Made by a program: the position numbers and the translations under genes. From Clostridium estertheticum subsp. estertheticum (GTDB lineage Bacteria; Bacillota; Clostridia; Clostridiales; Clostridiaceae), in contig NZ_CP015756.1 in assembly GCF_001877035.1 (NCBI RefSeq), positions 735,001-799,000 on the forward strand: a stretch of DNA of 64,000 bases, read 5' to 3'. Below the pieces are notes generated by a model. That model was not told the origin of the DNA and ran no database searches. It saw nothing but the letters and a program-made list of their open reading frames with translations. This document shows positions 34,828-44,349 of this stretch, piece after piece. Within the stretch, counting starts at the first letter, position 1; every line of letters begins with the position of its first letter.

Positions 34828-36186
34828 GTGAATAATTTAGGTACAACAAAAAATATAAAAAATGCAGGAAAAGCTAATAGTAGTATTATAAAAAAGATTT
34901 CTAATTTTAAAATCGGTATTATGCCATTAGGTGTATATTTGGCACTTCTAATTGTAGTTTTTGCTTTACTAGCTAAAGGCATATTGCCTAATGATATGTT
35001 AGGTGCATCAGCTATTATGGTTCTATATGGATTTACTTGTGCAGAAATTGGAGAGAGATTACCTATTATTAAAAATATTGGTGGTAAGGTTATATTTGCA
35101 ACGTTTTTACCATCCTATATGGTATACGCTCATTTTATACCCAAACAAGCGGTTAAAAGTGTAACTACTTTTATGAATCAAACTAACTTTTTATATGTAT
35201 TTATCGCTTGTATTGTAGTTGGAAGTATATGTAGTATGAATAGACAAGTTCTTATTAAGGCTTTTGTAAGAATGTTTGTACCACTTATAGCTGGTGCAGT
35301 TACTGCATCAGCAGTAGGAATAGGAGTAGGTACATTATTAGGTCTAGGTGCATATAAAACGTATTTTTATATAGTTGCACCAATTATGGCAGGTGGTGTT
35401 GGAGAAGGAGCTCTTCCTTTAGCTATGGGGTATTCAGCTATTTTAGGAAAGAGTTCAGATACAATATTTGCAGAAGTCCTTCCTATCGTAATGATAGGTA
35501 GTTTAGTAGCAATTATTTTTTCAGGTATGTTAAAACATATTGGTGAAAAATATCCTCAATTTTCAGGAAATGGAAAATTAATGAAATCGGGTAGTGAAGA
35601 TGAAATATTAGAACTTGCTAAAGCTGGAAATAAAGCTAAAGCTGAGCTAAAGATTGATTTAGCACAAATGTCAGTGACTGGTATATTGGCGTTTGCTCTC
35701 TATTTAGGTGGTGTATTTGTAAACTCACTTATAGGGCTACCAGCACCTATCGTTATGCTATTAGCTGTTGTAATAGCGAAAATGTTAGGCGTTATACCTA
35801 ATAGTATAGAAAATGGCGGACATGCACTTTTCAGATTCATAGTAATAGCTATTACAATACCATTATTAGTTGGTATAGGTATTGCTAAAACACCATGGCT
35901 AAATCTTGTCGCTGTTTTTACTAACCCTAGATATTTAATCGTAATAGTATGTACAGTTTTAACGGTGGTTATTGTAGGTTGGTTTGTTGGTAAAGCAATG
36001 AACATGAATCCAGTTGAAGCAGCAATGGTAACGGCTTGTAATAGTGGTCAAGGTGGAACAGGAGATATTGCAATTCTTACAGCTGGTAACAGATTAGAAC
36101 TTTTGCCATTTGCTCAAGTAGCTACAAGACTTGGTGGTGCTGCTACAGTTACAATAGCAATTGCAATATTAAGGATGATAAGTTAG
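34828..36186 (+). CDS. citS: 2-hydroxycarboxylate (2HCT) family citrate:cation symporter
   Basis: 452 residues from a GTG at 34828, eight bases after GGGGG. About eleven helices are visible. Both 2HCT re-entrant-loop motifs are present: GGVGEGALPLAMGYS near residue 195 and CNSGQGGTGDIAILTAGNRLELLPFAQVATRLGGA near 400, where the arginine of AT-R is the substrate-binding residue in CitS. The family includes CitS (citrate/Na+), CitP and MaeP (malate). With citrate lyase alongside, citrate is the likely substrate. Confidence 0.92.
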   Translation: MNNLGTTKNIKNAGKANSSIIKKISNFKIGIMPLGVYLALLIVVFALLAKGILPNDMLGASAIMVLYGFTCAEIGERLPIIKNIGGKVIFATFLPSYMVYAHFIPKQAVKSVTTFMNQTNFLYVFIACIVVGSICSMNRQVLIKAFVRMFVPLIAGAVTASAVGIGVGTLLGLGAYKTYFYIVAPIMAGGVGEGALPLAMGYSAILGKSSDTIFAEVLPIVMIGSLVAIIFSGMLKHIGEKYPQFSGNGKLMKSGSEDEILELAKAGNKAKAELKIDLAQMSVTGILAFALYLGGVFVNSLIGLPAPIVMLLAVVIAKMLGVIPNSIENGGHALFRFIVIAITIPLLVGIGIAKTPWLNLVAVFTNPRYLIVIVCTVLTVVIVGWFVGKAMNMNPVEAAMVTACNSGQGGTGDIAILTAGNRLELLPFAQVATRLGGAATVTIAIAILRMIS

Positions 36187-36350
36187 TATTATAGTTAAGT
36201 ATTATATTTAATTATTAGATAAGTAATTAATTTGTACCTATATAAAACTTGAATTATGATTTTGTGATTTATTATTTGTATAGGTGTAAATTATCATGTA
36301 AACAACGTTGGGTAAGAGATGAATTAAGAAAATAAGGGGGAAATTAACAA

Positions 36351-37928
36351 ATGAAGTTAGATTTGAATTATCTTAATATAAAAAATTATAAGAACTTATA
36401 TAGAAACATTAGCATACCTAAACTTATAGAATTTGCGGTTAAAAGAGAAGAGGGTGTTTTGTCAGATAAGGGAGCATTAGTAGTAAACACAGGTAAATAT
36501 ACTGGTAGATCTCCAAATGATAGATTTATTGTAAAAGACAATATTACAAAAGATACAGTAAATTGGGGTAAAGGTAATTTAGCAATTGATGAACATGTGT
36601 TTGATGAAATCTATAATGATGTGTTAAGTTACTTAAATCAAAAAGATTTGTTCATGTTTGATGGTTTTATAGGGGCTTTGAAAGAATACACTCTACCTAT
36701 AAGGGTAATATGTGAATGTGCATATCAAGCTATGTTTTCTAACCAAATGTTTATTAGACCTGATGCTAATCAACTTTCAAATTATATACCAGAATTTAAT
36801 ATAATATCAGTTCCAGGATTTAAGGCTAGAGGAATAAAAGATGGAATAAATTCTGAGGCTTTTGTGTTAATAAATTTTTCTAAAAAAATAATTCTTATTG
36901 GTGGAACAGCTTATTCAGGTGAAATAAAAAAATCTGCATTTTCAGTCATCAATTTTTTACTTCCTCAAAAAGGTGTATTACCAATGCACTGTTCTGCTAA
37001 TACAGGTAATGATGGACGTACAACAATTTTCTTTGGTCTATCAGGTACAGGAAAAACCACATTATCAACGGATATTGAAAGAAAGCTTATAGGCGATGAT
37101 GAACACGGTTGGTGTGATGACGGAGTATTTAATTTTGAAGGTGGTTGCTATGCAAAAGCAATTGGCCTTAATAAAGAAAAAGAACAGGAAATTTATAGTG
37201 CCATAAAATTTGGAACTGTGCTTGAAAATGTAGTAATAGATGAAAATGGAACTCCAGATTATAATGATCGTAAATTTACTGAAAATACAAGAGCAGCTTA
37301 CCCAATAGAACATATAGATAACATTGAAAGTAGTGGTGTTGGAAGTATTCCAAATAAAATTATATTTCTAACTGCAGATGCATTTGGAGTAATGCCTCCT
37401 ATATCTAAACTAACAAAAGAGTCAGCTATGTACCATTTTATGTCTGGATATACAAGTAAAGTAGCAGGAACAGAGAGAGGGATAACAGAACCTAAAGCTA
37501 CATTCTCAGCTTGTTTCGGAGAACCATTTATGCTTTTAGATCCGATAGTTTATGCCAAGTTACTTGGAGAGAGAATCGATAAATACAATGCAGAAGTATA
37601 TCTTATAAATACAGGTTGGATAGGTGGAGCCTATGGCAAAGGTAAAAGAATTAACTTGTCTTATACACGAGCTATGGTTAAAGCAATTATGTTGGATAAG
37701 TTTAAAGATGTAGAATTTTATGAACATCCAATATTTAAGATTCTAATACCAGCTGAATGTCCTGAGGTTTCAAAGGACATACTTGATCCTAAAAATGTAT
37801 GGGTTAATAAAGATGCATATGATAAGAAGGCATATGAATTAGCCGAAAAGTTTGAAGAAAATTTTAAGAGATTTAAGAATATATCAAGCGATATAATTAA
37901 TGCAGGTCCACATAAAAATACAATCTAG
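36351..37928 (+). CDS. pckA: Phosphoenolpyruvate carboxykinase (ATP)
   Basis: 525 residues, standard length. The ATP-type motifs are the P-loop IFFGLSGTGKTTLST near residue 230, the metal-binding LIGDDEHGWCDDGVFNFEGGCYAK, and the substrate segment NTGKYTGRSPNDRFIVKD near the N-terminus; the adenine-binding NTGWIGGAYGKGKRINLSYTRAMV lies near 415. It interconverts oxaloacetate and PEP. Lying directly after the citrate carrier, it can turn lyase-derived oxaloacetate into PEP for gluconeogenesis, or run in reverse for energy. The 164-base gap may hold its own promoter. Confidence 0.95.
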   Translation: MKLDLNYLNIKNYKNLYRNISIPKLIEFAVKREEGVLSDKGALVVNTGKYTGRSPNDRFIVKDNITKDTVNWGKGNLAIDEHVFDEIYNDVLSYLNQKDLFMFDGFIGALKEYTLPIRVICECAYQAMFSNQMFIRPDANQLSNYIPEFNIISVPGFKARGIKDGINSEAFVLINFSKKIILIGGTAYSGEIKKSAFSVINFLLPQKGVLPMHCSANTGNDGRTTIFFGLSGTGKTTLSTDIERKLIGDDEHGWCDDGVFNFEGGCYAKAIGLNKEKEQEIYSAIKFGTVLENVVIDENGTPDYNDRKFTENTRAAYPIEHIDNIESSGVGSIPNKIIFLTADAFGVMPPISKLTKESAMYHFMSGYTSKVAGTERGITEPKATFSACFGEPFMLLDPIVYAKLLGERIDKYNAEVYLINTGWIGGAYGKGKRINLSYTRAMVKAIMLDKFKDVEFYEHPIFKILIPAECPEVSKDILDPKNVWVNKDAYDKKAYELAEKFEENFKRFKNISSDIINAGPHKNTI

Positions 37929-37935
37929 TAGCTAC

Positions 37936-37972
37936 AATGTAGTCCCAACAACGTTGGAACTACATTTTTTTT
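37936..37972 (+). terminator. Terminator after pckA
   Basis: AATGTAGTCCCAA pairs with TTGGAACTACATT with one mismatch and is followed by a T tract. It marks the end of the citrate operon. Confidence 0.8.
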
Positions 37973-38211
37973 ACAAATTTAAGAGCACCTTTGCAATTTG
38001 TAAATGTTAAATGTAGTTATTGTTTTTATAAATAAATATATCTATAGAAGATAGTAATTATAATGTAATGTTTATAAGAAACGGCATGTTGGAATAAATT
38101 ATATTATTGTTTAATATTTTAACATTTATACCAGGATAGTATTGTAAATAGAATTAATTTAATATAAGATAAGAAATGTAAAATATAACAATATAGGAGG
38201 AAGAAAAAATA

Positions 38212-39894
38212 ATGGATGTACGTGAAAATGAAGTGCAAAAGTTAGATGTAAAGAAGAATATCGAAAAGCTAAATACATCAGAACTAATGGTACAATGCCT
38301 TGAAAGCGAAGGGGTTAAGTATATATTTGGAATACCAGGAGAGGAAAATCTTACATTCTTACATGCACTCAAGGGCTCTAAAATTAAGTTTATTACAACT
38401 CGTCATGAACAAGGAGCAGCTTTTATGGCAGATGTTTATGGACGGTTAACGGGTACTCCTGGAGTATGTCTCTCAACTCTTGGTCCAGGAGCAACAAATT
38501 TAATGACTGGGGTTGCTGATGCTAATATGGATGGTGCCCCTTTGGTAGCTATTACAGGACAAGCTGGAACTGACAGAATGCATCTTGTATCTCATCAACA
38601 TTTAGATCTAATTTCAATGTTTGCACCAATTACTAAATGGAACAAACAGATTGTAAGACCAGATACAGCACCAGAAATTATAAGGAAGGCTTTTAAACTG
38701 GCTATAGGTGAAAAACCAGGGGCTGTCCATATAGATTTACCAGAAAATATAGCCTCAATGGCAGTACTAGGAAGACCACTTGCACATGGAGATACTGAAA
38801 AAAGTTATGCCACATATACAAGCATTAAAAGAGCAGCAGATGCTATAAGTAATGCTAAAAACCCAGTTATTATTGCTGGTAATGGGATAATACGTTCAAA
38901 AGCTAGTAAAGCACTGACAGAAATGGTGGAAAAGCTGAGAATTCCTGTAGCTAATACCTTTATGGCAAAAGGAGTTGTTTCATATAAAAATCCGTTGTCT
39001 TTGTGGAGTATTGGACTCGCACAACGGGACTATGTAAATCGTTTTTTTGAAAAAGTAGATTTAGTAATTGCTGTAGGATATGATATAGTTGAATATGATC
39101 CTAAAAAATGGAACAAGAATGAAAATATTAAAATCATTCATATTGCAGAGGAAAATGCTGAAGTTAATAAATGCTATATACCCGAAGTAGAGGTTATCGG
39201 TGATATATCATATTCTATTAATGAAATAAGTGCACTTGCTCATAGGGTATTGGAACCAGTGGTTGCTCTACATATAAAAACAAAGATGGAAGCTAATTAT
39301 GAATCTTATGCAAATGATTTTAGCTACCCAATGAAACCGCAAAAGATATTGTATGATTTAAGGAAGGTAATGGGTGATGATGATATTGTTATTTCTGATG
39401 TTGGTGCTCATAAGATGTGGATCGCAAGGCATTATAGAGCTGTAAAGCCAAATACTTGCCTAATATCGAATGGATTTGCATCGATGGGAATTGCAGTACC
39501 TGGAGCAGTGGCAGCAAAACTCGTCAATCCTCAAAGAAAAGTTGTAGCAGTAACTGGTGATGGTGGGTTTATGATGAATAGTCAGGAAATAGAAACTGCG
39601 CTAAGAATAAAAACACCTTTTGTGACGTTGATATTTAATGATGCATGTTATGGACTTATAAAATGGAAGCAACAGGATAGGTATGGTGAGGACATGAATG
39701 TACGATTTACAAATCCGGACTTTGTTATGTATGCAGAGGCTATGGGGGCAAAAGGATACAGAATAACAAAAGCAGAGGACTTAATACCGACATTAAAAGA
39801 AGCACTTGCTCAAAACATTCCTGCTATTATAGATTGTCCCGTAGATTACAGTGAAAATGTTAAATTAACAAATGCATTAAACAAGTTAGTATAG
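38212..39894 (+). CDS. alsS: Catabolic acetolactate synthase
   Basis: 560 residues, the size of the catabolic single-subunit enzyme. The thiamine-diphosphate domains are clear: GVKYIFGIPGEENLTFLHAL and the catalytic glutamate in TTRHEQGAAFMADVYGRLTG near the N-terminus, STLGPGATNLMTGVADA, and the C-terminal ThDP-binding VVAVTGDGGFMMNSQEIETALRIKTPFVTLIFNDACYGLIKWKQ. It condenses two pyruvates to 2-acetolactate. No ilvN-like small subunit or alsD follows. Next to the citrate genes it offers a redox-neutral outlet for excess pyruvate, as in acetoin-producing bacteria. Confidence 0.9.
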   Translation: MDVRENEVQKLDVKKNIEKLNTSELMVQCLESEGVKYIFGIPGEENLTFLHALKGSKIKFITTRHEQGAAFMADVYGRLTGTPGVCLSTLGPGATNLMTGVADANMDGAPLVAITGQAGTDRMHLVSHQHLDLISMFAPITKWNKQIVRPDTAPEIIRKAFKLAIGEKPGAVHIDLPENIASMAVLGRPLAHGDTEKSYATYTSIKRAADAISNAKNPVIIAGNGIIRSKASKALTEMVEKLRIPVANTFMAKGVVSYKNPLSLWSIGLAQRDYVNRFFEKVDLVIAVGYDIVEYDPKKWNKNENIKIIHIAEENAEVNKCYIPEVEVIGDISYSINEISALAHRVLEPVVALHIKTKMEANYESYANDFSYPMKPQKILYDLRKVMGDDDIVISDVGAHKMWIARHYRAVKPNTCLISNGFASMGIAVPGAVAAKLVNPQRKVVAVTGDGGFMMNSQEIETALRIKTPFVTLIFNDACYGLIKWKQQDRYGEDMNVRFTNPDFVMYAEAMGAKGYRITKAEDLIPTLKEALAQNIPAIIDCPVDYSENVKLTNALNKLV

Positions 39895-40003
39895 ATAATA
39901 TAATTAACTATTTGAGCCTACCCAACAAGTTTATATTTGTTAACGTACAATGGAGAGTTATGAGCGAAGCGAATCTGATAAAAAATAAGTAATCAAACAT
40001 GTG

Positions 40004-40057
40004 AAGGCTACATTCCTTTTAATATAAGTTAAAGGAATATAGCCTTTTAGCTTTTTT
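40004..40057 (+). terminator. Terminator after alsS
   Basis: AAGGCTACATTCCTTT pairs with AAAGGAATATAGCCTT with one mismatch, followed by TTAGCTTTTTT. The same stem and tail, nearly base for base, occur after the secreted-protein gene at 60152-60203. Confidence 0.85.
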
Positions 40058-40234
40058 AATATATTTTAAAACACCAAGAGCCTCACCAATTCCAATGGGT
40101 CTGCTACTAAAACTTCTACATTATGTAGAAGTAAACCATATATAACATTAAATGACGTATAACGCTATTTTTTTCAATACTTTAATAATGAAGGTGCTTT
40201 TAAGTACAAAAAAAGCCATTTTACGACATAATAC
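40058..40234. other. Intergenic stretch with a small hairpin
   Basis: ACTTCTACATTATGTAGAAGT at about 40117-40137 is a short perfect hairpin without a T run. The rest shows no gene. Confidence 0.4.
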
Positions 40235-40263
40235 TTGTAAAGACTAGGCATTTATGGTATAAT
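40235..40263 (+). promoter_or_regulatory. Promoter of the bacteriocin gene
   Basis: TTGTAA (40235-40240) and TATAAT (40258-40263) are 17 bases apart, about 120 bases before the bacteriocin start. No peptide-pheromone type direct repeats were seen beside it. Confidence 0.65.
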
Positions 40264-40389
40264 TAATTTGTAATTAGGTCTAATTTATTAATATCAATAA
40301 AGATTTATATTTTAATACACAGGTCTAGTTAACTGATATATCCACTATGGTTATAATATTATTACAAAAGTAAATGGAGGTTTTTTATT

Positions 40390-40611
40390 ATGGAAATGAA
40401 AATTAATTCTAATTTTATAGGTCTTGAAGCTCAAGAGGTTGAAAGTATAAATGGCGGATCAAATTTGTTCCAAGTTGGTTTGGGCGTTGTAGGAACTGGA
40501 ATCGCAGTAGCAGCTTTAGTTGCTGCACCAGAAATTACTCTTCCTGTAACAGCGGCTTACTATTACGGTATAGGAGTAGCAGGGAATACTATTTATAATG
40601 GTATAAAATAA
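40390..40611 (+). CDS. Putative class II bacteriocin precursor with double-glycine leader
   Basis: 73 residues, nine bases after GGAGG. The first 23 residues end ...LEAQEVESINGG, the double-glycine leader consensus (hydrophobic, acidic, I-x-GG) that C39 peptidase transporters cut. The mature part would be about 50 residues, starting SNLFQVGLGVVGTG. It is rich in glycine, alanine and valine, with no cysteine, and looks like a membrane-active amphiphilic peptide with GxxxG spacing. A small membrane protein gene follows and may give immunity. No processing transporter is in the window. Exact subclass (two-peptide partner or single) cannot be told; only one peptide gene is seen. Confidence 0.75.
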   Translation: MEMKINSNFIGLEAQEVESINGGSNLFQVGLGVVGTGIAVAALVAAPEITLPVTAAYYYGIGVAGNTIYNGIK

Positions 40612-40757
40612 ACAATATATTACAAAGATTAAATTAAATTATTTAATTAGATTTGTGTATTAAAATATAAAGTTTTATACTATATAATATCAAAGTGGTC
40701 TTACATAATGTAATAAAGCTATAAAAATATAACGTTATTTATTAGGAGTGTGTGTAT

Positions 40758-41156
40758 ATGATAAAAAAAACAGTCCCCTTAATTTTCAGCTTATCCTTAA
40801 TTACAATTGTATTTAATATTTTATTAATTATAGACTTTGTTATTAAGAACTATGCAGGTAATAGCGATTTTAGCTCTTTAGTAATAGTCCTTACTTTAGC
40901 GTCTGCACAACTAATATTTCTTAGTCGTTCAGTTTATAAAAATAATGTTACAAATGGTGCAAAAAGTATCAAAAAATTAACTAATGTAATCTTATTTATT
41001 AATTGGTTAGATTTGATGTTTGTAGTTTTTGCTTTTATAGAAGGTATAAATGCACAGCAAAATCCCTTTACCAATATCAATGTGATTATTCCATGGACAA
41101 TCATTACCTTGGTAGTTATTTCAATAAGATATATTCATTCTAAGCAAGTGGAATAG
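40758..41156 (+). CDS. Small four-helix membrane protein, candidate bacteriocin immunity protein
   Basis: 132 residues from the ATG at 40758, nine bases after AGGAG. Four membrane helices are predicted, near residues 5-27, 38-55, 75-93 and 107-124, with a basic loop between helices 2 and 3. I do not recognise a named family. The location 147 bases after a bacteriocin-like gene and before a terminator suggests a two-gene operon in which this is the self-immunity protein. That is inference from context and topology only. Confidence 0.6.
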   Translation: MIKKTVPLIFSLSLITIVFNILLIIDFVIKNYAGNSDFSSLVIVLTLASAQLIFLSRSVYKNNVTNGAKSIKKLTNVILFINWLDLMFVVFAFIEGINAQQNPFTNINVIIPWTIITLVVISIRYIHSKQVE

Positions 41157-41200
41157 TGAACAGAACACAGTATGGATAATTAGTTAATGATAACATTATG

Positions 41201-41228
41201 AAAGCAGCCTAATATAGGTGCTTTTTTT
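41201..41228 (+). terminator. Terminator after the bacteriocin operon
   Basis: AAAGCAGCCTA pairs with TAGGTGCTTT with one mismatch and runs into seven Ts. It closes the two-gene operon. Confidence 0.7.
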
Positions 41229-41308
41229 GTTTTATATCAAGAAAAATAGTTGCAAGGTTTTTATATTTGCAAATTAACTCAATTAAATATTATGCTCATA
41301 ATCAAAAG

Positions 41309-41923
41309 TTATTTGAAATATGTTTCAAACCCATTATTTAAAATATATGAACCGTTTGGAACTTGAATTGCCACCAAGCATATATTTAAGCAATCAACAC
41401 ATGATCCCATTGCGTTTATTAAACAGAGTAAAATAGTGAAACTATTCAGCCACCCTAAAATATTAAGAATAAAGGGAAATATAATCGATAATAAAATCAA
41501 TGGCATAATAGAAATAATTAAAAATCTACCTTTTTTGATTTTTTCGGTAGTAAAAACAAATCCGTAAAACATATTAATACCCCAATATGTTTTGTCTGAT
41601 TTTAATACATTAGGTATAAAACAAGCATGGAGAAATTCATGTAGTGCCATGAATATAAAAAATATAACAACATATATCAGTGTAAATAAGGTTAATGTGA
41701 AAGAAAAGCTAAAGTCTTGTTTACTGTTCACAAATTCTTTCAATGGAGGATATAAATAAAATGCAATAAACATAGAAATAGCACCATTTATAAACATAAA
41801 TGGTAGTGAGAGTAAAGTCGTTATACCTAAATTAGATGGTTCTTTAAGCTTTGTCCACCTCGCAGCTATTAGTTTGTTGCTTAATTCTTTATCAGTAGGT
41901 GGTATTTTTTTCGCATATCTCAT
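41309..41923 (-). CDS. DUF3267-family membrane metalloprotease (zincin-like)
   Basis: 204 residues from the ATG at 41923, eight bases after GGAG. The zinc-binding HEFLHA lies near residue 97 in a membrane helix, with four to five helices in total, and SCVDCLN near residue 180 provides a polar group that may complete the site. This fits the DUF3267 family of putative M50-like zincins. The substrate is unknown. It converges on the bacteriocin operon and could process or resist a small membrane peptide, but nothing proves a link. Confidence 0.78.
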   Translation of the reverse strand: MRYAKKIPPTDKELSNKLIAARWTKLKEPSNLGITTLLSLPFMFINGAISMFIAFYLYPPLKEFVNSKQDFSFSFTLTLFTLIYVVIFFIFMALHEFLHACFIPNVLKSDKTYWGINMFYGFVFTTEKIKKGRFLIISIMPLILLSIIFPFILNILGWLNSFTILLCLINAMGSCVDCLNICLVAIQVPNGSYILNNGFETYFK

Positions 41924-41994
41924 CAATCAAACTCCTTTCATAAAATATAAATAGTTTTTGTTGCATAATAAATTACTATCCTAATATTAAATTT

Positions 41995-42984
41995 TTAAAA
42001 CTTAAATAAATGTTTTTGTGGAAACAAACCAAATCCTCCTCCAGTATGAATGAACAGGATATTTCTACAGTCTTTAAATGTCCCTTTTTTAATCTCTTGT
42101 ACCAAGCCATACATTGCTTTACCCGTATAAACAGGATCTAAAATGATTCCTTCTAATTTTGCAAAATCATAAATAAATTGAAGTTCTTCTGGGCTACTAA
42201 GTGCATATCCTCTACCAACATATCCATCTATAATATTAATTTCATCTTTTGAAATTTCTAAATCTATATCGAGGTACTGCATACTTTCATTCAATATTTT
42301 ATAAATTTTATTTTTGAAGTGTTTAGCGTCATCACAAATATTTATACCATAGATATCTCCAGTATACTTTAGTGTTTTACTTGCTAGTAGTAGTCCAGAA
42401 TGAGTTCCACCAGAGCCTACTGGCAGTACTATCCTATCAAACTGTACGTCCATTTCCTTTTCCTGAAAAATAATTTCCTCCATAGCATTATAGTATCCAA
42501 AACTGCCAATTCCATTAGAAGCGCCTTCTGGTATTATATAAGGTTTAAAACCCTGTTCCTCTAACTCTGCCTTGATATGTTCCATAATCCCAATCTTATC
42601 ATTATTATATTGTTCTGAATTAATAAAATAAATCTTTGCGCCTAAAAGTTTATCTATAAACAAATTGCCATCTAATTCAGTTTCTTCATCGCCATTTAAA
42701 ACAAGAACCGATTTTAAACCAAGTCTTGAAGCCACTGCCGCTGTGGCCCTACAGTGATTAGATTGAATTCCACCACAAGTAATAAGTACATTACAGCCTT
42801 GATTAAGAGCTTCTTTTACAGAAAATTCAAGTTTCCTTATTTTATTGCCAGATACTTCTGTTCCAGTTTGATCATCTCTTTTGATATATATATTGGGCCC
42901 ATTTATTTTTTGAGATAACCTTTCTAGTTTTTCTATTTTTGTAGGTAAGTTTGCAAAAGTTATTTTCTCTGGAATTTTAATCAT
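41995..42984 (-). CDS. D-cysteine desulfhydrase / ACC deaminase family PLP enzyme
   Basis: 329 residues with a strong GGGGG site. The fold type II PLP pattern is present: IKRDDQTGTEVSGNKIRKLEFSVKEA, where the lysine of GNK forms the Schiff base, then CGGIQSNHCRATAAVASRLG, LPVGSGGTHSGLLLA for phosphate binding, and ILDPVYTGKAMYGLVQEI. D-cysteine desulfhydrase (DcyD) is the likeliest activity, releasing pyruvate, ammonia and sulfide; ACC deaminase or another D-amino-acid lyase is possible. It lies alone between a pseudogene and the DUF3267 gene. Confidence 0.88.
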   Translation of the reverse strand: MIKIPEKITFANLPTKIEKLERLSQKINGPNIYIKRDDQTGTEVSGNKIRKLEFSVKEALNQGCNVLITCGGIQSNHCRATAAVASRLGLKSVLVLNGDEETELDGNLFIDKLLGAKIYFINSEQYNNDKIGIMEHIKAELEEQGFKPYIIPEGASNGIGSFGYYNAMEEIIFQEKEMDVQFDRIVLPVGSGGTHSGLLLASKTLKYTGDIYGINICDDAKHFKNKIYKILNESMQYLDIDLEISKDEINIIDGYVGRGYALSSPEELQFIYDFAKLEGIILDPVYTGKAMYGLVQEIKKGTFKDCRNILFIHTGGGFGLFPQKHLFKF

Positions 42985-43103
42985 TTAATTACCCCCTTAA
43001 TTTTATTATTTAGCAGAATACTTTACAATGTTCTTTTAAAATAATATTTGTTTAATTGTACTATAATTTCCATAAATTTTATATATAAATTAAAATAGAC
43101 TTC

Positions 43104-43402
43104 GTTAACTATTGTTGAAAGGCTTATAAGTAATTTGAAAGATATGATAGATAATAATGCTATGAAAGAAGCAGAAAAAAAGAATTATTGTAAATGTTAT
43201 GAAATGTCTATAGAATAATTTAAATAAAGATGCATTAATCAATATTAACAACTATAAAGGAAAAATATTATTGCTTTCAGCTGAAAATGACAATTATTGG
43301 CCAAGTAAAAAGATGAGTAATATACTATTTAAAAATAGTAATAACAAAGATAATATAAATCATATTGTTTTAGAATTAGAGGGGCATAACAAAAAAAACT
43401 AG
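43104..43402 (+). pseudogene. Degenerate BAAT/acyl-CoA thioester hydrolase-like C-terminus
   Basis: One frame from about 43225 reads NNLNKDALININNYKGKILLLSAENDNYWPSKKMSN.., the acid-loop region of BAAT-type alpha/beta hydrolases, and continues to ELEGHNKKN with the expected C-terminal histidine region. The preceding ~100 bases encode related sequence in another frame, separated by a single-base shift at about 43214. The nucleophile domain is missing. It is a truncated, frameshifted remnant, and no start is visible. Confidence 0.6.
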
Positions 43403-43541
43403 GTCAGTTTGCGAATAATGAGCGAAGTAAATTTGCTACTAATTTAGGGTAATAATGGTATAATCAAATAAATCATTTATGTCGCAACAGTAAAAAAATT
43501 ATGAAGTAGCGTAAATTTTATTAATAATGGGGGATTATTTT

Positions 43542-44279
43542 ATGAAAATAGCGGTTTTGTCCGATATTCATGGTAATGGAATAGCATTAAGTTATGCAAT
43601 AAAAGATTTTAAAAATTTAGGTATTAATAAAATCATCATTTTAGGCGATGTGGTAATGAAAGGACCAATGCCTTCACAGGTTATGGAACTATTAAATGAT
43701 AAGAGTCTAGAGATTTTAGCATGGATTAAAGGTAATACAGATATGTGGTTTGAAGAGATTTCTGAGACCTGGATGAATTCATCAGTTAAAGAACGACAAC
43801 TGTATTTATATTATAAATATGCTGAGGACAATTTAAAAAAGGAACAAATATTATTTATTAAAAATTTGCCATTGGAGTATTCATTGTTACTGAATGAATT
43901 TAAAATACTTTGTGTTCATGGAACACCAAAGTCTATAGTTGAAGCAATTGATGATAGTGTTTCAGAAGATGAAATTAGAAAAGCAATAAATGGCGTTAGT
44001 GAACAAGTGATTTTATGCGGTCATTCTCATACTTGTTTTATAGGGGAAGTGAATAATAAAAAGATATTTAATGTGGGAAGCATCGGTAATTCACTTGATG
44101 GAGATAATAGAATATCCTATGGTATTTTAGATATTTCAAAAAAAGAAATTAAATGTACAAACAGAAGGATTGAATATCCAATAAATGAAATTATCGATAT
44201 ATCAATTAAAAATAAGTTTCCTCTTTTAGATGAATATAAGAGCGTTATTTTGACAGCTTGTATGAATTTAAAACAATAG
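43542..44279 (+). CDS. Calcineurin-like metallophosphoesterase (YfcE/diadenosine-type)
   Basis: 245 residues from the ATG at 43542, eight bases after GGGGG. Metal-binding motifs appear in order: SDIHGN (residue ~7), GDVVMKGP (~38), GNTDMW (~68), VHGTP (~128) and GHSHT (~163), followed by NVGSIGNSLDGD. This is the single-domain metallophosphoesterase of the YfcE/MJ0936 type, acting on small phosphodiesters or as a protein phosphatase. The substrate cannot be inferred. A terminator follows, so it is monocistronic. Confidence 0.88.
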   Translation: MKIAVLSDIHGNGIALSYAIKDFKNLGINKIIILGDVVMKGPMPSQVMELLNDKSLEILAWIKGNTDMWFEEISETWMNSSVKERQLYLYYKYAEDNLKKEQILFIKNLPLEYSLLLNEFKILCVHGTPKSIVEAIDDSVSEDEIRKAINGVSEQVILCGHSHTCFIGEVNNKKIFNVGSIGNSLDGDNRISYGILDISKKEIKCTNRRIEYPINEIIDISIKNKFPLLDEYKSVILTACMNLKQ

Positions 44280-44349
44280 TTAATATGTCGCAATTTTCTT
44301 TTGCAAAGTATAGTATTTAACACTATTATTTATTTTACAATGATTAAGT

